DNA of 64,000 nt from Thermoplasmata archaeon (lineage in GTDB: Archaea; Thermoplasmatota; Thermoplasmata; Lutacidiplasmatales; UBA184): positions 124,001-188,000 of the forward strand of contig JAKIWE010000002.1 in the NCBI GenBank assembly GCA_022750195.1. The letters run 5' to 3'. The translations under genes and the position numbers were made by a program. The notes beneath the pieces were generated by a model. The model saw only the letters and a list, made by a program, of their open reading frames with translations. It was not told the origin of the DNA and ran no database searches. Positions 60,915 through 64,000 of the stretch are shown here, piece after piece. Within the stretch, counting starts at the first letter, position 1; each line of letters begins with the position of its first letter.

Positions 60915-60936
60915 GAATATTTAGAGTACTCGTACT
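60915..60936 (-). promoter_or_regulatory. Promoter and candidate operator of the arsenic operon
   Basis: TAAATATTC on the minus strand (60915-60923) is the TATA box, about 30 bp before ATG 60889. Next to it lies the perfect inverted repeat AGTAC-TC-GTACT (60925-60936), just upstream of the TATA box where a repressor would block TBP/TFB. Unusual AT-richness for this window. Confidence 0.55.
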
Positions 60937-60966
60937 ATTCTGACAAATCAGAGCGCCGCTTTGGCG

Positions 60967-61197
60967 TCACCGGAGGTCCCCGAAGTCTAGGGTGGCGAGG
61001 GCGCACGCGGCGCACCGGAACCCCGGCACGTGCGTGGCACCTGCGAGAGGCATGGGCACCAGGGTCTCTCCCTTGAAGACCGAGGCGTCGAAGTAACCGA
61101 TCGACTCCACCCAGTTCATGCGATTGATCAGCGCGGCGAAACCGGCCCTCATCGGTTGCCCACACCGTGGGCACGCCGGGGGGAGGGAGGCCGACAT
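60967..61197 (-). CDS. DUF6487-like zinc-ribbon protein (76 aa)
   Basis: MSASLPPACPRCGQPMRAGF and the C-terminal FRCAACALATLDFG give two CxxC pairs of a zinc ribbon; between them lies a short strand region with W. The pattern fits DUF6487 as I recall it. ATG 61197 is chosen; the frame extends 21 codons further without protein character. Function unknown; upstream of the arsenic operon on the same strand but 31 bp before its promoter. Confidence 0.75.
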   Translation of the reverse strand: MSASLPPACPRCGQPMRAGFAALINRMNWVESIGYFDASVFKGETLVPMPLAGATHVPGFRCAACALATLDFGDLR

Positions 61198-61298
61198 GCC
61201 CAGCCCACGACGCTGACCATTAAGACGCCAGAGGTGGCGCGTCGGAGGCCGTGCCCGCAATCCCGGACGGGGAAATATCTCGAGGGCGTGCCGGGTCC

Positions 61299-62159
61299 AT
61301 GTCGGCTTCCCGCCCCGCGGCAGGTTTCGATCTCTCGGCCGGCCTCGCTTCCACGGTCCGACTGCACGGCGGGGTGCCCATGCCGGTCGTCGGCCTCGGA
61401 GTGTGGAAGATGCCGGCGGGCAGAACGACGGAGCGGGCGGTCGCGGAGGCGTTGGGCCTCGGCTATCGGCTCATCGACACCGCGGCGATGTACGGCAACG
61501 AGAAGGACGTGGGCGCGGCGGTCCGCGCTTCCGGGATCCCCCGGGAGGAGATCTTTGTCACAACCAAGGTCTGGAACGAGGACCACGGCTACGACCGCGC
61601 GATGCGGGCCTTCGCGAGGAGCGAACGCCAGCTCGACGTCGGGCCGATCGACCTCTACCTGATCCACTGGCCCGTGCAAGGTCTGCGCTCCGACACCTGG
61701 CGGGCGCTCGAGAAGCTCCAGGCGGAGGGACGGTGCCGTTCGATCGGGGTCAGCAACTACTCGGTCGCCCACCTCGAGGAGCTTCGACAACAGAGCCCGG
61801 GCCTCCCGGCGGCGGACCAGGTCGAATTTAGTCCGTTCCTGTTCCAGCGGGAGCTCCTCACGTACTGTCAAGAGCGAGGGATCCAGCTCGAGGCGTACGC
61901 CCCCCTCACCCGGGGCCAGCGTCTCGACGACCCCCGGATCGCCCGCCTGGCCACCGCGCACGGCAAGAGCCCGGCCCAGATCGTCCTCCGCTGGGCCCTC
62001 CAGCACGGGGTCGTCGTCATCCCAAAGACGGTGCACGTAGAGCGGATGCGCGAGAACGCGGGCTTGTTCGACTTCGCTCTCAGTGCCCCCGAGATCGAGA
62101 CGCTAGATCGCCTGAACGAGGACCTCCACACCTCGTGGAATCCCGACCGCGCTCCGTAA
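61299..62159 (+). CDS. Aldo/keto reductase (286 aa)
   Basis: NADPH-dependent carbonyl reductase of the TIM-barrel family. GVPMPVVGLGVWKMP opens the barrel; the catalytic residues are in YRLIDTAAMYGNEKDVG (Asp, Tyr), TTKVW (Lys) and LYLIHWPV (His). C-terminal VVVIPKTVHVERMRENAG gives the cofactor site. A TATA-like GAAATATC (61272-61279) precedes the ATG at 61299. Substrate undetermined. Confidence 0.93.
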   Translation: MSASRPAAGFDLSAGLASTVRLHGGVPMPVVGLGVWKMPAGRTTERAVAEALGLGYRLIDTAAMYGNEKDVGAAVRASGIPREEIFVTTKVWNEDHGYDRAMRAFARSERQLDVGPIDLYLIHWPVQGLRSDTWRALEKLQAEGRCRSIGVSNYSVAHLEELRQQSPGLPAADQVEFSPFLFQRELLTYCQERGIQLEAYAPLTRGQRLDDPRIARLATAHGKSPAQIVLRWALQHGVVVIPKTVHVERMRENAGLFDFALSAPEIETLDRLNEDLHTSWNPDRAP

Positions 62160-62251
62160 ACCGGGCCGGCCGACCCGCGCGAGACGCGCACGGCCAGGCG
62201 CGGTCGCGGGTGGGGCAAAGTAGAAGCCCCTCGCAGTAACGAGGTTGCCCC

Positions 62252-62884
62252 ATGCCCCAGCCTGCGCCCCGCGGACTCAAGCCCCCCGCTCCGTTCCGGA
62301 TCTCGAAGCGACTCAAGCCCGGCCGCTATCCGCTGCTCAAGGTATTCCCCGGGCTCGACCGGGTCCCTCCGTTCCGGAAGTACCCGGCCTCCGCCGTCAC
62401 TCGACGCAAGCTCGTCGAGAACACCGACGTGCACATTCTCAACCGTGCCGGGGAGTGGATGTACGTCGCCCCGCACGAACTCCCGCCGGACGCGGACAAG
62501 CGGTGGCGCCCGATCGTGACCCCCGACGACTGCATCGTCGTCGGGGGCCCTCACCTGAGAAAGAGCCCCGCGATCACGATCTACCTGGACATCCTCCACG
62601 AGTTCCTGCACATCTTCCAGCGTCACGCGGGCCGGGAGCTCTGGGACGACAAGTACGACTACGTCGACCGGCCCACGGAACTCGAGGCGTACCGCTTTGG
62701 CGTGGAGGAAGCGCGCCGGCTCTCGGCCCCGGACTCCTACTTGCGCGAGTACCTCCGGGTGATGTGGGTCTCGGAACGGCACCATCGCCGCCTGTTGCGC
62801 AATCTGGGTGTGTCCCTCCGCGATCCGTCCGCTACGCCGTCGCACCGGCGGTCGGTGAAGAAGTCCCGAAAACGCCCGACCTGA
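62252..62884 (+). CDS. HExxH putative zinc metallopeptidase-like protein (210 aa)
   Basis: HEFLH (116-120) in YLDILHEFLHIFQRH followed by PTELEAYRFGVEEAR, which supplies a third acidic ligand in the usual spacing; the rest is soluble. It looks like a single-domain archaeal protease or a metal-binding relative. A basic tail (RRSVKKSRKR) may contact nucleic acid or membrane. Start ATG 62252, about 32 bp after a CAAAGTAG box. Confidence 0.8.
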   Translation: MPQPAPRGLKPPAPFRISKRLKPGRYPLLKVFPGLDRVPPFRKYPASAVTRRKLVENTDVHILNRAGEWMYVAPHELPPDADKRWRPIVTPDDCIVVGGPHLRKSPAITIYLDILHEFLHIFQRHAGRELWDDKYDYVDRPTELEAYRFGVEEARRLSAPDSYLREYLRVMWVSERHHRRLLRNLGVSLRDPSATPSHRRSVKKSRKRPT

Positions 62885-62996
62885 CCTGGAATCGCTAGGG
62901 AGTCCCCTCGGGACCCGCTCTTTGGGGCAGGGAACGAGGCTCGGGTTGATAGGAGAGCTTCGACTGCGGCCCCTCACCTTCTAGGGGGCCGGTACC

Positions 62997-63737
62997 ATGA
63001 GCGCAGCGGAGCCTGACGCGGGCTACATCGCGCGGCTGATCTCGCGCCACGAAGTGGCGGAGCGGACCACCGCCTTCCGCTTCGAGAAGCCCCGAGGGTT
63101 CTCGTACACCGCCGGCCAGTTTGCCGAGTTCATCCTCCCCCCGCAGAAGGGCGAAGGCGCGGGCGAGCAGATGCATCCGTTCACCCTATCGAGCGCGCCC
63201 CACGAGCCGTTCCTCATGGTGACGACTCGGATGCGGGACTCTGAATTCAAGCGCCGCCTCGGCGCCACGCCGATCGGAGCGGAGCTCACGGTGAAAGGGC
63301 CGTTCGGGGAGCTCGTGCTGGACACGGACCCGGGCCGTCCGGCGGTCTTCCTGACCGGTGGCATCGGGGTGACGCCGTTCCGAAGTATCGTGGTCGACGC
63401 GACGGCGCGCAAGTCGCCGCACCGGATCGTGATGTTCTACTCCAACCGACGCCCCGAGGACGCCGCGTTCCTCGACGAGCTGCAGCGCCTCGAGAAAGAG
63501 AACCCGAAGTTCACCCTCGTCGCGACGATGACCCAGATGCCGAAGTCCGACCGCAGCTGGAAGGGCGAGGTAGGCAAGATCGACACGGAGATGATCGCCC
63601 GTCACCGGAAGGGCGGCGGTACTCCGGTCTACTTTATCGCCGGACCCCCGGGGATGGTCAACGGGCTGCACGAGATGCTAACAAAGGGGGGAATCGACGA
63701 GCCCTCGATCCGAACGGAGCAGTTCGACGGGTACTAG
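62997..63737 (+). CDS. Ferredoxin-NADP reductase-like flavoprotein (246 aa)
   Basis: FAD-binding barrel with MHPFTLSSAP (FAD contact, RxYS-like), GQFAEFILP and the NAD(P) half FLTGGIGVTPFRSIV, IVMFYSNRRPEDAAF and YFIAGPPGMVNGL. It transfers electrons between NAD(P)H and a partner such as ferredoxin or an oxygenase. The partner is not in the window. ATG at 62997. Confidence 0.9.
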   Translation: MSAAEPDAGYIARLISRHEVAERTTAFRFEKPRGFSYTAGQFAEFILPPQKGEGAGEQMHPFTLSSAPHEPFLMVTTRMRDSEFKRRLGATPIGAELTVKGPFGELVLDTDPGRPAVFLTGGIGVTPFRSIVVDATARKSPHRIVMFYSNRRPEDAAFLDELQRLEKENPKFTLVATMTQMPKSDRSWKGEVGKIDTEMIARHRKGGGTPVYFIAGPPGMVNGLHEMLTKGGIDEPSIRTEQFDGY

Positions 63738-63819
63738 TCCGGCCCAGTCCAACCGGTTGCCTTAGTACTCCGGCGGCCCATGAGGATTCCGCGATGGTCC
63801 GGCCCGCGATGGTAAGTTC

Positions 63820-64000
63820 ATGGGCGAGAGTCTCAGCCTCTGCATCAACACGCAGACCCCGCTCGTCCAGATCCTCGGGAAGGACGGCGAGGGGACCAAC
63901 CGCGCGAGCTCCGGTCCCGCGGTCCGCCTGAGCGACCTGATCGAGGGGACCGACTACCGGCTCTCCCCCGGCGGAGTGACCCGGATGGTCGCGCCCCTTG
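63820..64000 (+). CDS. Partial gene at the right edge, 60 codons visible
   Basis: Reads MGESLSLCINTQTPLVQILG and further GPAVRLSDLIEGTDYRLSPG up to the edge without a stop. I cannot name the family from 60 residues; the start (ATG 63820) is provisional. Confidence 0.55.
   Translation, partial: MGESLSLCINTQTPLVQILGKDGEGTNRASSGPAVRLSDLIEGTDYRLSPGGVTRMVAPL

Noticed and set aside
1..64000. CRISPR arrays, rRNA genes, insertion sequences
   Set aside because: No regularly spaced direct repeats, rRNA signatures or transposase reading frames were found.

Overview
The window comes from a high-GC archaeal chromosome. Archaeal housekeeping markers are clear: a thermosome, a cluster running Pus10 / ribosomal protein L21e / RNA polymerase Rpb4 / DUF655 / KsgA-Dim1, an Ncs6/TtuA-type tRNA thiolase, ThyX and an archaeal-style MetRS with a fused tRNA-binding domain. 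A Ta0938-like zinc protein, a DUF6015-like protein and many Kelch/beta-propeller surface proteins point to a Thermoplasmatota lineage (inference; no rRNA is present to test it). Many genes have a TATA-like box 23-30 bp upstream of the start codon and no Shine-Dalgarno sequence, so leaderless transcripts appear to be the rule.

Layout. 1-1.1 kb: 5' part of a thermosome gene running off the left edge. 1.5-6.7 kb: an accessory islet of visibly lower GC with an unknown 430-aa protein, micro-ORFs with perfect Shine-Dalgarno sequences followed by two mutually exclusive hairpins, a protein pairing a DUF5343-like N-terminus with a TIR/deoxyribosyltransferase-like C-terminus, and a DUF262-HEPN pair. 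This is the best candidate for an undescribed (defence-like) system. 6.9-10 kb: secreted, pilin-like and membrane proteins. 10-13.9 kb: the conserved translation/transcription cluster. 13.9-17.3 kb: a minus-strand run of tRNA thiolase, 3-hydroxyacyl-CoA dehydrogenase, PrsW-type membrane protease and a pilin-like anchored protein, divergent from a XerA-like recombinase. 18.3-23.6 kb: FAD oxidoreductase, thyX, metG, a PHP phosphoesterase and tRNA-Cys.

23.7-43.8 kb is dominated by very large secreted or anchored proteins: Kelch propellers (two as a tandem duplication that includes the promoter), YncE-type propellers and a 1086-aa repeat protein. Smaller enzymes lie between them (an alpha/beta hydrolase lacking its nucleophile, a HAD hydrolase) together with a membrane-anchored winged-helix regulator. 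43.8-47.3 kb holds a small cluster with a haem-oxygenase-like diiron enzyme, the Ta0938-like protein, a PHP hydrolase and an NDH-2-like flavoprotein. 48-56.8 kb holds small membrane proteins, GNAT, a methyltransferase, sugar nucleotidyltransferase, Zn-dehydrogenase plus class-III aminotransferase, a class-I/II aminotransferase and DinB. 56.9-64 kb holds a zinc-ribbon/LURP-one-like membrane protein, a secreted protein, a likely arsenic-resistance operon (cysteine-rich AbrB-like protein, ArsC, aquaporin) with a palindrome next to its TATA box, an aldo/keto reductase, an HExxH protein, a ferredoxin-reductase-like flavoprotein and the start of a gene running off the right edge.

The surface-protein and redox content suggests a free-living cell with an elaborate envelope. 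Functions below are family inferences read by eye; no database search was possible.
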